Shown piece by piece: positions 34,285 through 47,325 of a DNA stretch of 64,000 nt. The notes under the pieces were generated by a model. It saw only the letters and a program-made list of their open reading frames with translations, was not told where the DNA came from and searched no databases. The position numbers were made by a program, and so were the translations under genes. Origin of the DNA: Rhyzopertha dominica (lineage: Eukaryota; Arthropoda; Insecta; Coleoptera; Bostrichidae); NCBI GenBank assembly GCA_025024175.1, contig QCXZ01000003.1, positions 15,334,392 through 15,398,391 of the forward strand. Direction: 5' to 3'. Position 1 is the first letter of the stretch. Each line of letters opens with the position of its first letter.

Positions 34285-36187
34285 AGGTTGTGACTTGAAT
34301 AAAATAATGTAATGACAGCTATACACGCTGTAAAACTCAGGTTTAATCGAGTTTACTTACTTAATAAATAGTTGTTTCAGTTTTAATATCACTTGAAATA
34401 TGGACTTATCCTGCGGCTACCATAAAATGAATTCTGTTTGCGATATATCCGCTACAAGTTAATATTTTAATGTAATATATTTTACGTTTTAATATTTACA
34501 GTGAAAACGACTAACAACGAACCACGTTTAACACATCCATTCGCGTGTAGGTTTTTATAATTAATAATTACGATTGCGAGTTTGGAATAAAATGGAAACG
34601 CTGCTGCGACTTCGGTTTCAGAAACATCATCTCGGCTGACGGGAATGCCAGGATCAGAAAATGGCGTGGCAACATCACACAGTTACACCGCAGTAAGCGC
34701 GCCAGAGAATGGTGACATCAGAGAATCAAACTTTAAACATAAACAATCTTTTTTAAGCATTAACTAAGCGGTTTGCGAAAAACAAAAAAAACAGGGGTCT
34801 ATTTTTTTCATGTAGACTCATATTCTGCAACAAAAAAAAGTAAGCAACAGGCTCATTCCCATGCGGAAAGGTTGAAGAAGGTCGTGTAGCGTTACGAAAA
34901 GTGCTTAGAAGAACTAAAATTGTAAATAAAACACTTTTCTAACGAATAATTTTCTTAATGAAAAATTGTCCTTATGACTTTACGAATATACCTCGTACAC
35001 ATATTTTTAGATTTGACTGACCGTGCTAAGCAGGAGAATATCTAGGGCTTGAACAAAGCAACGCGTGTTTTACCTTCAGTTTGGTAATGCATCTGACAAT
35101 GGAAATATTTATCTAAAATTTATCTGACGACCCCGAGAAGTACGGTCGAGAAATGTCTTCTTTAAACTGAAAGTCCTTATCTGCGAGTGTGAGTTATTTT
35201 ACAATTTATGTCGCATCTGTCAAACTATCTAGCCCCGTCTTAAATTTTAATCGGCGGAGCGCCTGCACATTGGAGCCGTCTACAATTTGCCTCAGTGTAA
35301 CAATTCCATCTCACGTTCTGCACAAGACACGCCATGAATATTTTATTTATCGATATTCCATCTTGGCCCGGTGGTGCCATACAGCACTTACGTTTTATAC
35401 GATTACGTCACNGTTAANTTTTGATGGATTATCGTAAAACGCCGACAGTACAGCCACTGCACGAGNGATACGTCCGTGTACTGGAGTATGCCGACACGCC
35501 GAACCTGACACTCTTTAACCGAAGCCCGATATTAAAAGACGAATGAGTCCTAAAAACAGAACAACGCAATAATCAACGGAGCATAATGGCTATTTTCAGT
35601 TTTTACACGTGTTAATTTGCATACTGTGACTTGTGACATGAGGTCGTAAAGGGTGCATATCCTGGAAACTTTTATTCTCATACTTTTATGGGGCTTGTAA
35701 AATAATACATCGAATGCTGGTTTATGGCACTAGCGAACGAGCTAGATCGTAATATGCGAAAGCATATGATGAAAATAATAAAAGCTTTGCTTCTGCTGCG
35801 GTAGCTCAACCATCCATGTAAACTACATTTTAGGATAACCTAAAATGGATACAGTGTATCACGAAAGTTTTAGCCTCCTTACGTTATGCATATGGCCTAA
35901 TAGATTGATACCGCAAACCATCATTTTGTAGGAACAAAATGCTGACCACATATCCGATGGCTAAAGACAAAGCATGTGTACATTAAATAACATAAGAACT
36001 TTTTTAAGTACATCGACAACATTATCAAAATGTTGAAAAGGAGAATGCTAAATATACTGACATACAGAAGTTACAAATAAGAATTCACTCAATTTTTTCA
36101 GTTAATGACCCTTCCAGCTTATGGCAATTAAATAACTCGGTAGGTATGTATTTTATTGTGTTAATTAATTGTATACATATACATTCC
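34285..36187. other. Unassigned stretch
   Basis: No supported gene. Moderately CpG-rich sequence at 34560-34740 and 35180-35530 may be regulatory; the latter contains several N. Confidence 0.3.
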
Positions 36188-36189
36188 CT

Positions 36190-36261
36190 GTGTGGGACGC
36201 AAACCTGCAGCCTCTCATCCCAGAGGCAAACATGCTACACCCTGGACTACGCAGGCCGGCC
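36190..36261 (-). mobile_element. tRNA-derived SINE head
   Basis: The minus strand reads GGCCGGCCTGCGTAGTCCAG, then a GCATGTTTGCCTCTGGGATG block and GGCTGCAGGTTTGCGTCCC, i.e. A-box-like TAGTCCAGG and B-box-like GGTTTGCGTCCC about 35-40 bases apart. The layout is a tRNA-like Pol III promoter. It is different from the SINE at 28.6 kb. The tail is not defined. Confidence 0.55.
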
Positions 36262-36647
36262 AAGAAAATATATTGGCACAAACGTGACATGTCACGTAGT
36301 ACCTGAAAGAAACCGATAATTGCCCATTCCAGTTGACGGAGTTACGTCCTACCTACGAAGCTCTCAAATTAGAGCCTCGGTCACTACTTAAACAACCTGC
36401 TAACATCCTGCTTCGCGCCATATCCACGCGAAATTCCTATTGACTCGTAGCCTCGTAAAGCTAGGCTAGAATTTCTGAGCTTTAGTAGGCAGAGCAGGTA
36501 GAAGTATGCTGGTGTCGACAACTGCTTGTACTGCAGCCGTACACATGTTATTGTCTTATTTCAAGGGATACTCAGTTTTTAAATATGTGCAAATATCAAT
36601 TGCAACATAAGTTCTTTTGTTTTCACTTTATTAAATTGAAATGCGAA

Positions 36648-36705
36648 ATGAAACTTATCGTAAGGCTGTGCCTCATTTGCCTCACCTGGCCAGCCGCCAT
36701 TGAAG
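36648..36705 (+). CDS. Candidate signal-peptide exon
   Basis: The ATG at 36648 opens MKLIVRLCLICLTWPAAIEG, a good signal-peptide shape: a basic start, a hydrophobic core rich in L/I/C and small residues before a possible cleavage point. A possible donor GAAG|GTACCG follows (exon end 36705, phase 1), which is not a strong consensus. Without the splice the frame runs to 36839 (about 63 codons) and loses character. This could be the first coding exon of a secreted or membrane protein; it is unproven. Confidence 0.27.
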
Positions 36706-36709
36706 GTAC

Positions 36710-39499
36710 CGCTTTATCAATGTCGAGGGCGCCAACAGACCAGTGGTTTACGGAATATGAAAGGCTTATTCCGATGCGGACCGTTTACAACGTTTTCGTA
36801 CGGTTGGCCTCTGGTGCTGACCCTCGATGCATTGAGTAACCGAGTAACTGACTGGAGTGATGCAGAGAAGGAGCATAATGAATCCTGAAACGACAAACCG
36901 TTGTCTTCATCCAGATCGCTTTGGTAAGCGACAAGGTCTTTAATTTTGGTATTTATCGGAGGCAACACGACCGCCGGTGTATTATATCCACGAAACAGCG
37001 AAAGTACACATTTTACCCTACCTCCTTAATCCAGAACAAGAGAATGCACAACCTAACGTGGCCAAACTGAATTTGGGCTATTTTGAACAAAGCCACTTCT
37101 ATTTCTTACTTTATCAATAGAAATACTTGGGACATTATTGCAAAAAACACTTCAGGGCCACACTCCTTTTGCTAGGAAGTTGTCATCGAATTAAGTCCTC
37201 GATCAGTACACACGGCATCAAGCTATCAGTTACCTTTTTTGCCATTCTATGATATCCCTATTAAATTTATTTCGCAACAATTCATCAGTTGCTGATTTGC
37301 TTTCCCAAAGCGCATTTAGATTTAGCCGTGCAAATTGCCGCAGTTACAAACGAATAAGAAGACTCGCCATAAATTTAATCTAGTTTCGTTTCTATTTGTT
37401 TCGCATTTAAACGTTTCAAAAACAAAGAGTTTAATCACTACAAGAAGTCTATTGATATTCATAGATTGAACAAATAAGTAAATTGTTTTGCTTAGCGGAA
37501 ACCAACGGCGCATGTTATTCAACAATTTCTTTTAAAATCTCAGGGGTATTTAAATTCACTTTAAAAAAGTGACAAATGCCCGTATCCTATGCCATCTTTT
37601 AGTTTGTCCTAAAACCATCCTAATCTAGCATGGTTCTAGTTAAATGCAGCTAGACAAATGCTTCATAGTATGTATGATTTATAAAATACTCATAATTTAT
37701 GTCAGTATTATATAATTTGTATTTAACGATACAGTAATTCAGAAGGCGCCCTCCTCCTTGGCTGAGGTTCTACCATCTCGCTTACTACATATCACATCAA
37801 CAGACTCCGGAAATACATCTATTATAAAACCGTTCCCGCTCCGAAATGAAGTCGAAAGAGCTAAAATTAGCTCATTCATTTATATCACCCTACGCTGCAG
37901 AAAAGCAAGGCATGATGCAAATTTTAACTTCGTCATAATACTCTAAGCTTTACCGTAAGATAGGGAAGATAAATCACTTTAAGAATCTATATTTATGAAG
38001 GTTGTATAAAAGTGTACTAGGTTATATATGCCATCAAAACGAGATTCTTGATAAACAGCACCGTGGATATAAACCATTTATGACACTAGTCTCCTTTTAG
38101 GGGGATGTTCTAGCAAAGTTCATTGACGTTCTACAGAAATGCTCTCTTCCTGTGGTTACTACCATTACACCAACTCGATAGGTGGAATTACGTCCAATGA
38201 AAAACAACCGATAATAGCCTTTTCATGAACACGAATTGTCTAACTAAATTGCAGCCCTGAATCAACTTGTGGACAATTCTGCTAATGAGAGCCAATAGTT
38301 CATCTATATGCTTGTTTATTCACTGAAATACAAACATGCCTTTCGTTCTGAAGCATAATTTACCTAAGTGCACTAAATGAAATAAATTTGTACATCGGAA
38401 GGTACGGATCGAAACTTGATTACTTAATACTGAATTCACAGTAGCAAACACTATAAACCGGCGATAGCAAACATAATATTTCATTAAGGTACTGTTGATT
38501 GCAGTAGCTTGTGTTATAGTTTTAAAATGCGTCCTTGAACTTTATTATAGTAGAGTAATTAAAGAAATTAGAAATGTGCTCCGTCACGCTACAATATATG
38601 CTATGTTACGTTTATACTTATAGATGTAACTACTTCTTTAGGGTTGCCCTTAGATCTTTATACGGTACGCGTCCAAATGTCTCTCCCCCAGCTAAATTTT
38701 TGAACGCGTTAGCTTAGTAGGTTAGGATAAAATCTGCGTACCTATCACCATTCAGCAGCTGAAATTATGTACCTTATTTGAAAGCCACTTTCATTGTCCG
38801 CATGTTCTCGTTTAGAAAACTGAAATTCATTGTAAAGTTATAAGGGTGTAATCTTAAAACCTGACAAGTCACATTATTTTTTTATTATTTTCAATTAGTC
38901 AGTAATAGAATCGACAATATTAGTTATACATGTCAATTATCTCGACTGATGTATTGTGTTTTGATTTTATTTTCTTATTACTCATATCATTACTACATTC
39001 CATACTCATGTCGACAAAACTATAATAAAGCGGAAGAGATCTCCAGTGAGAAACATTAGGAGCATCCTATCTGTTGAAAATACCTAAAAGAGTTGATAAT
39101 GTGCACAACAACTATTTGGTAAAAATAAACAAGTAGACATTACTGTGAAATCGGTAATATATCGTACCCAGTCTACATATCAGACTGTTATGTTTAATGA
39201 CCTAACCCCACAGTCAGTACAATGCCATTGTCTACCATAAAAATTAAAATGGTTCGATATCACCGGTTTCAACATGTTGCAGAATGTCATCAAGCAATGC
39301 AACAAAAACTCTCCACCCTATATATGCAAACCACGTAAACTATGTAGACCCATTCCACAAGGAAGAAAATATAATGTTTAATACCTACTAATACAAAAAA
39401 ACTTATTTTTAGTCAATCAATATTAAATTTTGATCATCAGAACCGTGGAATCTAAATGGAATTCTAAACGTAATTGTGTCGGTGTTTCTGTAATCGAAT
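36710..39499. other. Unassigned stretch
   Basis: No repeat pairs or domains recognised. Small frames (36717-36968 minus, 37322-37525 minus, 37758-37946 plus) have no recognisable domain. Confidence 0.35.
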
Positions 39500-40680
39500 C
39501 AGTGGCGGCTGGTGACAAATTCTATTGGGTCGGCAGTAAAAACTTTGGTCGACTCTAGTTAGTCAATATTATTTATTTATAAATTAGTAAATAATTTTGT
39601 ATATACTCGTAGTTGTTGTTGTTTATTACTTGCTACTTCTGTAAATTTTCATATCGTCGCAAGTTAAAAAGATAGTTCATTTGGTAACAAATAGCCTAAA
39701 CTGGCAACTAGCTACATAATTTCAACGTTAGGCGTGCACCTGTACTGCACCGGAAAGGAGAAGTCGATATATGCCGACCCAATCCGAAGATGTATTCGGA
39801 AGTCCGGCAGACAGCATTAAGCGATTATATGGGTATTGGCGCTTACTTATTTTGTTATTTTCTTTTTGTGTGAAATTCTTCAATGATTTCAGATTGACTA
39901 AATTTAAAACATGTATTTAATTAATTCTGTTAAATGTTTGAAGGTATCTGCTTAAATTCGTTTATTTAAGAGGATAGCTCTTACAATAATCTTGGGAAAA
40001 TGAAAAATTTCGTAGAACATTCGGGTAGCTTTTCGTGATTTCCGTATTGAACTATATATATAATTGTTGTTCAATGTACATGTCAAAATTAATTTTCGGA
40101 ATCCGACGATTATGAATGCCGGGCCTCCTTTATTAACTTCAATAAAAACATATATACGTAAAATTAAATTATGATTATAAAAAAACTGTAAGCATGTAAA
40201 GGGTGTCAATCAGATAATTTGTAATACTCAGTAGGAAACAGAACTATAATTGGTTGATGAAGTCCGTTTTAACGTTTTATGCTGTCTGCCGGACCAAGCA
40301 TTGCAGAGTCTCGATTTTCGCATCAGGATTCAATATGCGCGCAGGGTTGCGTCTTTGTTCAGCTCATAGGAAAACGATGCTATTGCTTCCTTATACGATG
40401 CGGTCTGCCGACCCAGCGCTTGGATCACGGGCCTGGATGAACACATACACGGCCCAACCACGGTTGCCGAGTAGCGTAAATTTTTCGGGATAACCCGTAA
40501 AAATGTGATTTTGGCTAATTATTAATTTGATGGTAATGGAAAAAAATATGCTCCAACTGTTTCAAGATATCTGAACATAATAAAACAAAATATACATAAA
40601 AATACAAAAAAAAATAATTTCTTTGATCAAAATTCTGGGTCGGCAGTGCCGACCCTGCCGACCCGGACGAGCCGCCACTG
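39500..40680. mobile_element. Non-autonomous hAT-like element with perfect 8-bp duplication
   Basis: The termini CAGTGGCGGCT (39500-39510) and AGCCGCCACTG (40670-40680) are inverted and flanked by identical AATCGAAT (39492-39499 and 40681-40688), the 8-bp duplication of hAT insertions. Subterminal GGGTCGGCAGT motifs occur near both ends. A second inner inverted pair, GTCCGGCAGACAGCAT (39811-39826) and ATGCTGTCTGCCGGAC (40279-40294), lies about 300-400 bp inside. No transposase frame remains (the 79-codon frame at 40254-40493 has no domain). It is 1181 bp long. Intact ends and duplication suggest a fairly recent insertion. Confidence 0.93.
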
Positions 40681-40688
40681 AATCGAAT

Positions 40689-43159
40689 AGTTATTAGAAT
40701 AACAAAATGAATAATAATACAACCACTGTCAAATGAACTAAGATGGGGCAAACTAACTAGACCAAAAATTTGTAGTGGAATAAAAGTAAATTAACAGCAA
40801 ACACAAAGGATACGCGAGAAACTGCGACAAGTAATTGACGAACCTAATACGAGACACTATCCATGACTATATAATGCTAGAACGTTTCTGGTAGACAAAG
40901 CTGAATATTGTTATGGTCTATAACAACTATAACTATACTCAAAAGAGAATATCACATTATGTCAGATGTGCGGCGCTCTGAAACACAAAATTTTATGACC
41001 AATGCGAAAAATCATTCGCAGGAGGTAGAAACTAGACTAGCAGGAGAAAAAAAGATATAATGGGGTACATTTTTGCTAGGAGGGCTAAGCATGTATAGAT
41101 GAGATAGGAATTCTAGTTATATTTATTACATATGTTACATTTGTTATTCCGAGTCGATCTGTGTAAAACATTATGGATTTCTTTCCACTCTTTTCTAACA
41201 TCATGTTATTGTACTTGAGTAACTACTTTTTTTAAACAGTTATTGCAATCGCAAACAAGGTAATTCCAATTTTACCACAATTATTATTGGTTCCTACAAG
41301 AAGGGATTTTTAGAATTCATACTTTCTGTAGAAGGTAGAACCCACTTGCTTGTAGCAACTTGCAAGTTCTAATGTTATTTCCCTTATGACTGTAGCATGT
41401 TACATACCTAAATTAGGACTACTTTTAGAATAATCTAAATAGAATGATAATAGTTTACAATGCTTTCAGTAATATTTAAGCTTTAGTTAGTTATAAATAA
41501 ACATTTAGCGCTAGTGGAAAATGTGTAGCTATGTAATAATTAAGTTAGCTCTCAAATTTAATCGAAACGATTTTATGTATCCATATGTATCCAACGATGA
41601 TAAACTTCCATCCATTAAAGTGGAGGGCATATTAATTCTCGCGGCTTAGTGGTAACCGTATTATTTATTAGGGAGTATTCGTCACGTCCGAAGAGGGTAC
41701 TGTCACTTTCAATTATGAAGGTCCAGACCGCATCATAACAAATGCTATAAAGTACGTGAGTTAGGCAAACTTATTTGTTAAACGCGTCGCTAACTTGGCA
41801 CTTTGCAAACCCATCTACTTCCAACAAAACATATTTTATTTAAAGGTTGTATGTTATATGTCAAGTCGCAATGACAGAAATATTTTGATGCCTACTATTT
41901 TATAGCACAATATCCCGTCACCCAAGTTTTTATGCTAACAAACTAATATCTTATACAATGCTGTCCTAGTGCAGTCGGCAAATAGAGGTTTGTATGAGCT
42001 TATGTACTATTATGTCCTTAAATCACATACAGGTAATGCTGGCCTCTAATTTCCCTCTCCGTTAAGCTAGAAGGATGTGATAAAATGAGGGTGAAGTTGT
42101 AGAAAAATAACCTCCTTATAAAGATAATATGTTTTACTCAAAATCACAACAAAATTTTAAACAACAAAGAGGCCATTTCTAAGCTTTACATGCTCATGTT
42201 TAGAAAATTGAAATCGGATAATTCGTTCATAAGTTATCACAGCTTTAATCTGAAAACCTTTGGAGTCCCGTTTGCAACTAATGCAGCCAGCTGATATTTT
42301 GAACTGACGCTTGCGTCAATCTGGCTAATAGGGGATATTAGTTGTCCGTGTCGGACTGCTTTATTGTGCTTAAATGCTGTTCTCAAGTTACTCCTTTCCA
42401 GTTTACAACTGACCTGGATCCGAACGCTAAGTACATGATAAAAAGAGAAAACAAGACGTTAGAAATTCATCAATAAAAACTCTAAAATCTGTACTGGATG
42501 ATAGCTTTCCAACACAGGTTGATCGCTAAAAAAGGTTTGTTTTCATCATTGGAAACGGAAAACTGTTTGAAAAATCATCGTCCTCCATTGGAGAAAGCAA
42601 TTATAGATTAGATTTTGTTAAAATAAGGATTAAAAATCACATCTACATTTAACCAGGGTTCTTAATTACATTAACAAATTGCTTAAAAAGAATTAATTAT
42701 TATTGTAGCAGTCAGCTTATGTTCGGACAATACAACTCGAATCTAGGCAGATTTGGTGGTATAATCTACGATCCCCAATCATCCAACCATTACCATAGCA
42801 TACTAGCAATGTTTGATGACAAAATTAGACCAGCTATACAGCTCAGTATTGATTGACGCTTACAATACGGTTGTTTTCATTCAATGTTGGTTGTGCAATG
42901 ATACTTCCAACTGCGAATGTATATACAATTCCGACGACGTCATCACATAGGAAAGATAGAGTATTTTAAGCTCCAAACAAAACACGTGATGGAGGTGTCC
43001 TGATAGCGGTGAAGAAAAAAATATATATATAAATATATAAAAGTTGGCGATAGGAAGGAAATGTGGATGTGGCTGCAGTAAGGTGGCAGGTTTGTCATTC
43101 ATGGAATTGTTTATATACCTCTTCGTTAACCTCTTGACAAATATCCAAATGACGTTATA
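40689..43159. other. Unassigned AT-rich stretch
   Basis: Nothing recognised beyond an (AT)n-like tract at 43020-43040. Confidence 0.35.
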
Positions 43160-43162
43160 TGT

Positions 43163-43603
43163 GTGATAGAAATAATGGATGATTACAATTTGCCTGATGT
43201 TGTTTGGGCCAGCTTGAAGAATGCGGTTGCATGTAACCGTCCAATGAGGGCTGATGTCACCCAATATATTCGTGTTAATCAAGCATTTAATGCTATTTTT
43301 CAGTTTAACCTCTTTTTTAATATTAATAATCATGTACTAGATCTTGTATTCTGTTATACCAATTTAGTTACGATTAATGAGTATTTATCTGTAACTGCGC
43401 CCTACTTCTAATGTTTGTATCCGTGTATTATCGTGTTTGTTAAACACGAACCTCTATATGATTATTTAGATTTCAAGAATTCACTTTACATTGCAAAAAA
43501 TTATATTTTATTAAGCATAGATTGGCAGTATTTAAATGAATATCATTGTGTAAATGGTTGTGTGGATGCAGTTTATCAAATACTGCATTTGCTGCTCTGT
43601 TGA
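43163..43603 (+). pseudogene. Non-LTR retrotransposon relic: endonuclease end and pre-RT linker
   Basis: The translation contains MDDYNLPDVVW (family GDxNLPxVxW, the endonuclease catalytic Asp region) and, 60 residues on, NNHVLDLVFCYTN (family xxxxLDLVxxN, the endonuclease C-terminus). It is followed after a stop by a YLDFKNSLYIAKNYILLSID-type linker seen before the RT of Jockey/CR1-type elements. Several stops make it dead. It is the 5' part of the relic continued at 44368 and 45773. Confidence 0.72.
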
Positions 43604-44367
43604 TGATCCGATTTTGTAACTCGCTGTAAATAGGCTGTATATGAATATAATCAAGCGCATCTGCGTTGAGGTGAAACTAAAATTGTTAGTGACTATTGAA
43701 GGAGTGTTTACATTATTTTCGGTGATGCAGTAAGAAATAATTACTAATCCCTTCGTCGAATACTTTCAGTCGATTTATGCTGCTGTTTCCTGAATCCTGA
43801 AGGGTATCATATATTTCGCTTATTCATAAAAATGAGGTTGTTTTGCACCTACTAGAGGTAGTACCGCAGTATAGCCATATAAAATTGGTCGCGAGGGGTT
43901 GTTGCGCGTGCGCTATTTTTGTACTTCAGCAAAATGGCCGCTCCCAGATATTCTCGTTGTCTCAATGTGTCAACATACTTTCTTGTGTGTTTATATTTAA
44001 ATACGTTTAAATAAAAATGATAGTGATGGGTGTTTTTTCATTAGCTCTAATGTCCTAATTACTGCGTGTTGAGCTTTTTTGTTTTTCCAAATATTTTCTA
44101 CTTCTAATTTTCTTCCTCTACTTCCTTTTACTTGCGACAGAGCAGATTTGTAAAAATTATAGTTTTTCACAACAGCTAAGTATATCGCAAATGTTTATGT
44201 ATTAATGACTGACGGTCTAAAAGTTATGAGTATCGCTCAGGGTTTTCCGATCGTTATCGCTACTGTCTAGGAATGTGTATGATGTAATACTCTGTCGTGT
44301 ATCCCCAAGTTGTTTGAATCGTTACAAATTATATGCACTAGGTCCTTTTTTAACTTAGCTGAAGTTT

Positions 44368-44527
44368 TATTTAACGGGCAGGAGGCAAATGGTTACAGTA
44401 ATGAATTGGGTGCCACATGTGTCCTATTTGGGACCCGTGCTGTTCTCGCTCCTTATCAATGATGTTTCTAATCACTGGCGGCTGCTCAATAAATGCCAAC
44501 CTGTCATGGCACTACCATTAAAAGTGT
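44368..44527 (+). pseudogene. Same non-LTR relic: RT fingers/palm
   Basis: YLTGRRQMV, then WVPHVSYLGPVLFSLLINDV, the degraded form of SGVPQGSxLGPxLFxxxIND. A stop follows at about 44525. The catalytic YADD block is displaced to 45773 by inserted sequence. Confidence 0.75.
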
Positions 44528-44661
44528 AGAAAAATGTTTTTTGACAATCAAATATTGAATTATAATGGAACTCAAAGTGGTTGAATTTGTGGGACCGCCG
44601 ATTACCGCTTGCGCTTAGCAGCGGCATTAGATCCAACTTCACGTTTGTGCCAGCTCTGAAT

Positions 44662-45024
44662 GGGCCTGTTCACTAAAATTTAATGTATATAGCGTATATT
44701 TTTCAATAGTATTTAGGGCACTGATAAGCCTCTAGCAAACAGAATTTTAATTGAGCTTAATTAACCTGATCGGTATATAGCGCAGTTACTTTAATAATAA
44801 ATTATCTTATATAAAGTGCTCCAGGTATAGGAATTCTGTTGCCCGCCGCACCAAGTGACGTATACGCTAGCCTCCATACAAAGATGTCGTTTTTTGGATG
44901 CTAATGCGCGGCAAATGTTTAGATGGCGATATTTTGAAAACTATAAAAGCAAATTAAAATCTACTTGCAGGGTGTTGATTATCTACTAAGTACTTGATAA
45001 ATTGAAAATTTGTTAACAGGCCTA
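44662..45024. mobile_element. TIR insertion splitting the non-LTR relic
   Basis: GGGCCTGTTCACTAAAATTT on the left is matched inversely by AAATTTGTTAACAGGCCT on the right (about 15 of 18 inner bases). It lies between two RT blocks that should be about 40 bp apart, so it inserted into the retroelement. The remaining extra sequence at 45025-45770 is unexplained. No clear target duplication. Confidence 0.55.
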
Positions 45025-45772
45025 TTGACACGGAATCGCAGCGGTTTTTGGATATCTGCGGGGAGCAAGAGGATGCGAGGAGTACGCAGGTTTAAGTGGA
45101 CATTCGTGCCAGTTGGCGCGGATGAGCGTTGCCAACTGACCTGACCTTAATCATCGTACCAACCCCACAAAAATTTTCGTATATAAGAAAATATTATCCT
45201 ACACATAATATAATTAAAGATTAGTACAATTTAACATTATTTATTTAAAGTTACTCAATTATAAACGTCGAGTAGTCAGCACATGTGCTGATGAAATGTG
45301 TCATAGAAATCAGTTTAATTTTGATATTTGACTTGACATAGCAATCTATCAACACAACGCAAACATTGAGTGATTTGTGAATGCTGTCGGCTAAAAAACA
45401 ATTCCTAAATAATATTGACAATTTTGATAAGCGAGTGATTGACAATTTTGCAACCAGAAAAGAGCGCCGAATGGATTTTGTCCATTAGACAATATAAAAA
45501 CTACATAGCGACTTAGGACACATGATTGACGAACGCGTTGACAAAGCAGTGTAGGTTTCTAACGTGGTGCCTAACTTGTTTTGGATGAAAACGTGTGATA
45601 CGAGAATGATAGGTGAGTTACGTACATGTTTTATATATTTGATATTTTAGACTACCATATTATAATTTATATCTTTTATAATCGTTTGTAACATACCGAA
45701 TTATTGGCACTACCTTGCGTTACAGTCACGAGCCGCCACCGTTTCTAATGTCTCTGATAATTCTAATTTTAG

Positions 45773-45900
45773 TGCGTATTCGCGGATGATACGAAACTAT
45801 TCACAACTGTTGACTGTTTGGAAAGCAATTATAATCGCATCAGGGTGATTTGTACTCTTTTGCATCTTGATGTGACTGCGATGATTTGGAGCTAAACAAA
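45773..45900 (+). pseudogene. Same non-LTR relic: YADD block
   Basis: CVFADDTKLFTTVDCLESN matches the RT catalytic pattern (Y/F)ADDTKLF, with two Asp retained, and is followed by a decayed helix with W and a K-rich continuation. It is plus strand, in line with the fragments at 43163 and 44368. Confidence 0.75.
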
Positions 45901-46059
45901 GCTAATAAGCTTTCGTAGGAAGAACGGTTACAGCTAGTACTGCTGTTTGACAAATAATGTTTGGTGTAATATAAGTATTAACACTATGTCACCCATCACT
46001 ACAGGGCGTCAATTATTTCTCACGCACCGGCATCAAAGGTAAAGGAGTAAGATATTAAG

Positions 46060-46230
46060 GCCGGCTGGAAGCCCATGGAAGTAAATAATTCATGGGTTAC
46101 TCATCCATGGCGCACGTAATCCGATGCGTGGGAACGCATGTCGCCTCCTCGTCTGAAGTTACAAGCGGGCGGTCAACCGCAACCCTCCGCGAACCAAGAC
46201 GCGAGGTGTGCGTCTCGACGGCGTGGTTGG
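46060..46230. other. GC-rich block of unknown origin
   Basis: About 170 bp with strong CpG content and short inverted motifs (CCCATGGAAGT / ATTCATGGG; CGATGCGTGGG / CGCATGTCG) inside very AT-rich DNA. It may be a SINE body or rearranged repeat. No Pol III boxes or coding are convincing. Confidence 0.35.
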
Positions 46231-46554
46231 ATGTTGCCAATTGTATAATTATTTAAGCAGATAATGTGAAAGAGTCGAATTAAAAAAGAACTGCATATTT
46301 TACACTTTTTGGGGAGGTAAACGTAAAGGCTATTGTTACGTATGCACGCCTTATTTACAATTGATGATTGGTAGCGAGTTCACCTTTAAACTGGAGTGAA
46401 ATTGTAAATTTCCAAATTCTTGAAAAGACATTTTAGGGGAGGGGGGCGGGGTCTATAAAGAAACAAATATAATTCAGAAATTAACAAAAGAAAATACAGT
46501 GAGCTTCAAATGAAAAACAAATTATCCTAGAAAATATGTTGCAGTATAACAAAA

Positions 46555-47325
46555 TAACTAATGTCATTTATGACATGCTATGCAAAATTAACAGTTCTTT
46601 TTTAACAGATCGGTAATTAAAGTTGTGGAAAAATATATCAAACTTATCACTAATGCTATTGTGCAATTTTAGACATGAAAGAAGAGGACTACAGCTGTGA
46701 TGCAAAGTATTAGGTACATTATAGTAAAACGTCAAATGAGATCTACCATTAACCCGTGGAGTTATAAATAAAATTTGATTCAGTATGCTCGTACTTTTCA
46801 CCTGGCCGTTAATCAATTAAACATGTTACAGCTCTGCGTGCATGTAAGGCGATTTCATTAACTATACTAAGTAACAACTCTGATTCATAATTTCTAACAG
46901 GACATACATGAAATATTTTAAAGTAAACATATTTACAAAACTTGCGTAAGACATTATCAATCATATTAATATACAAGAGATAAGAAGGATTCCACACAAT
47001 ACAACAATATTTAAGTCTAGAACGAACTAATGCGTAGAATAATAGTTTTATACAGAATAAGTTATTAAAATCTGACGTAGTACGCACAATAAATCCCAAT
47101 GTTCTCAAAGCATGACAGGTCCATTCTTAGAACTCCAATTAAATAAGTTTTCAATGTTACTTTGTAAATAAAGACAATCCGTAACAGAATTAATTACATT
47201 GACCAGTTTCAAATCATTGGCAAAAATAAACTTATTACAAGTAATACAATCCACAACATCATTAAAGAATATTATAAATAGGAGTGGGCCCAAATTAGAA
47301 CCCTGCGCATTGGGAAATCAATGAT
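46555..47325 (-). pseudogene. Jockey-like non-LTR relic: RT palm to C-terminus
   Basis: The minus strand reads AQGSNLGPLLFIIFFNDV (the VPQGSxLGPLLF block), FANDLKLV (the YADD block with one catalytic Asp changed to Asn), then RTLGFIVRTTSDF, LVRSRLKYCCIVWNP and a C-terminal RSVKKELL stretch. Frames change near 47105 and 46812. The mutated catalytic Asp and frameshifts mark it as dead. It is on the opposite strand to, and unrelated in sequence detail from, the relic at 43-46 kb. Confidence 0.85.

Noticed and set aside
42881..43333. 150-codon minus-strand frame as a gene
   Set aside because: It is antisense to the recognisable non-LTR endonuclease relic and crosses an AT tract; low-complexity composition.
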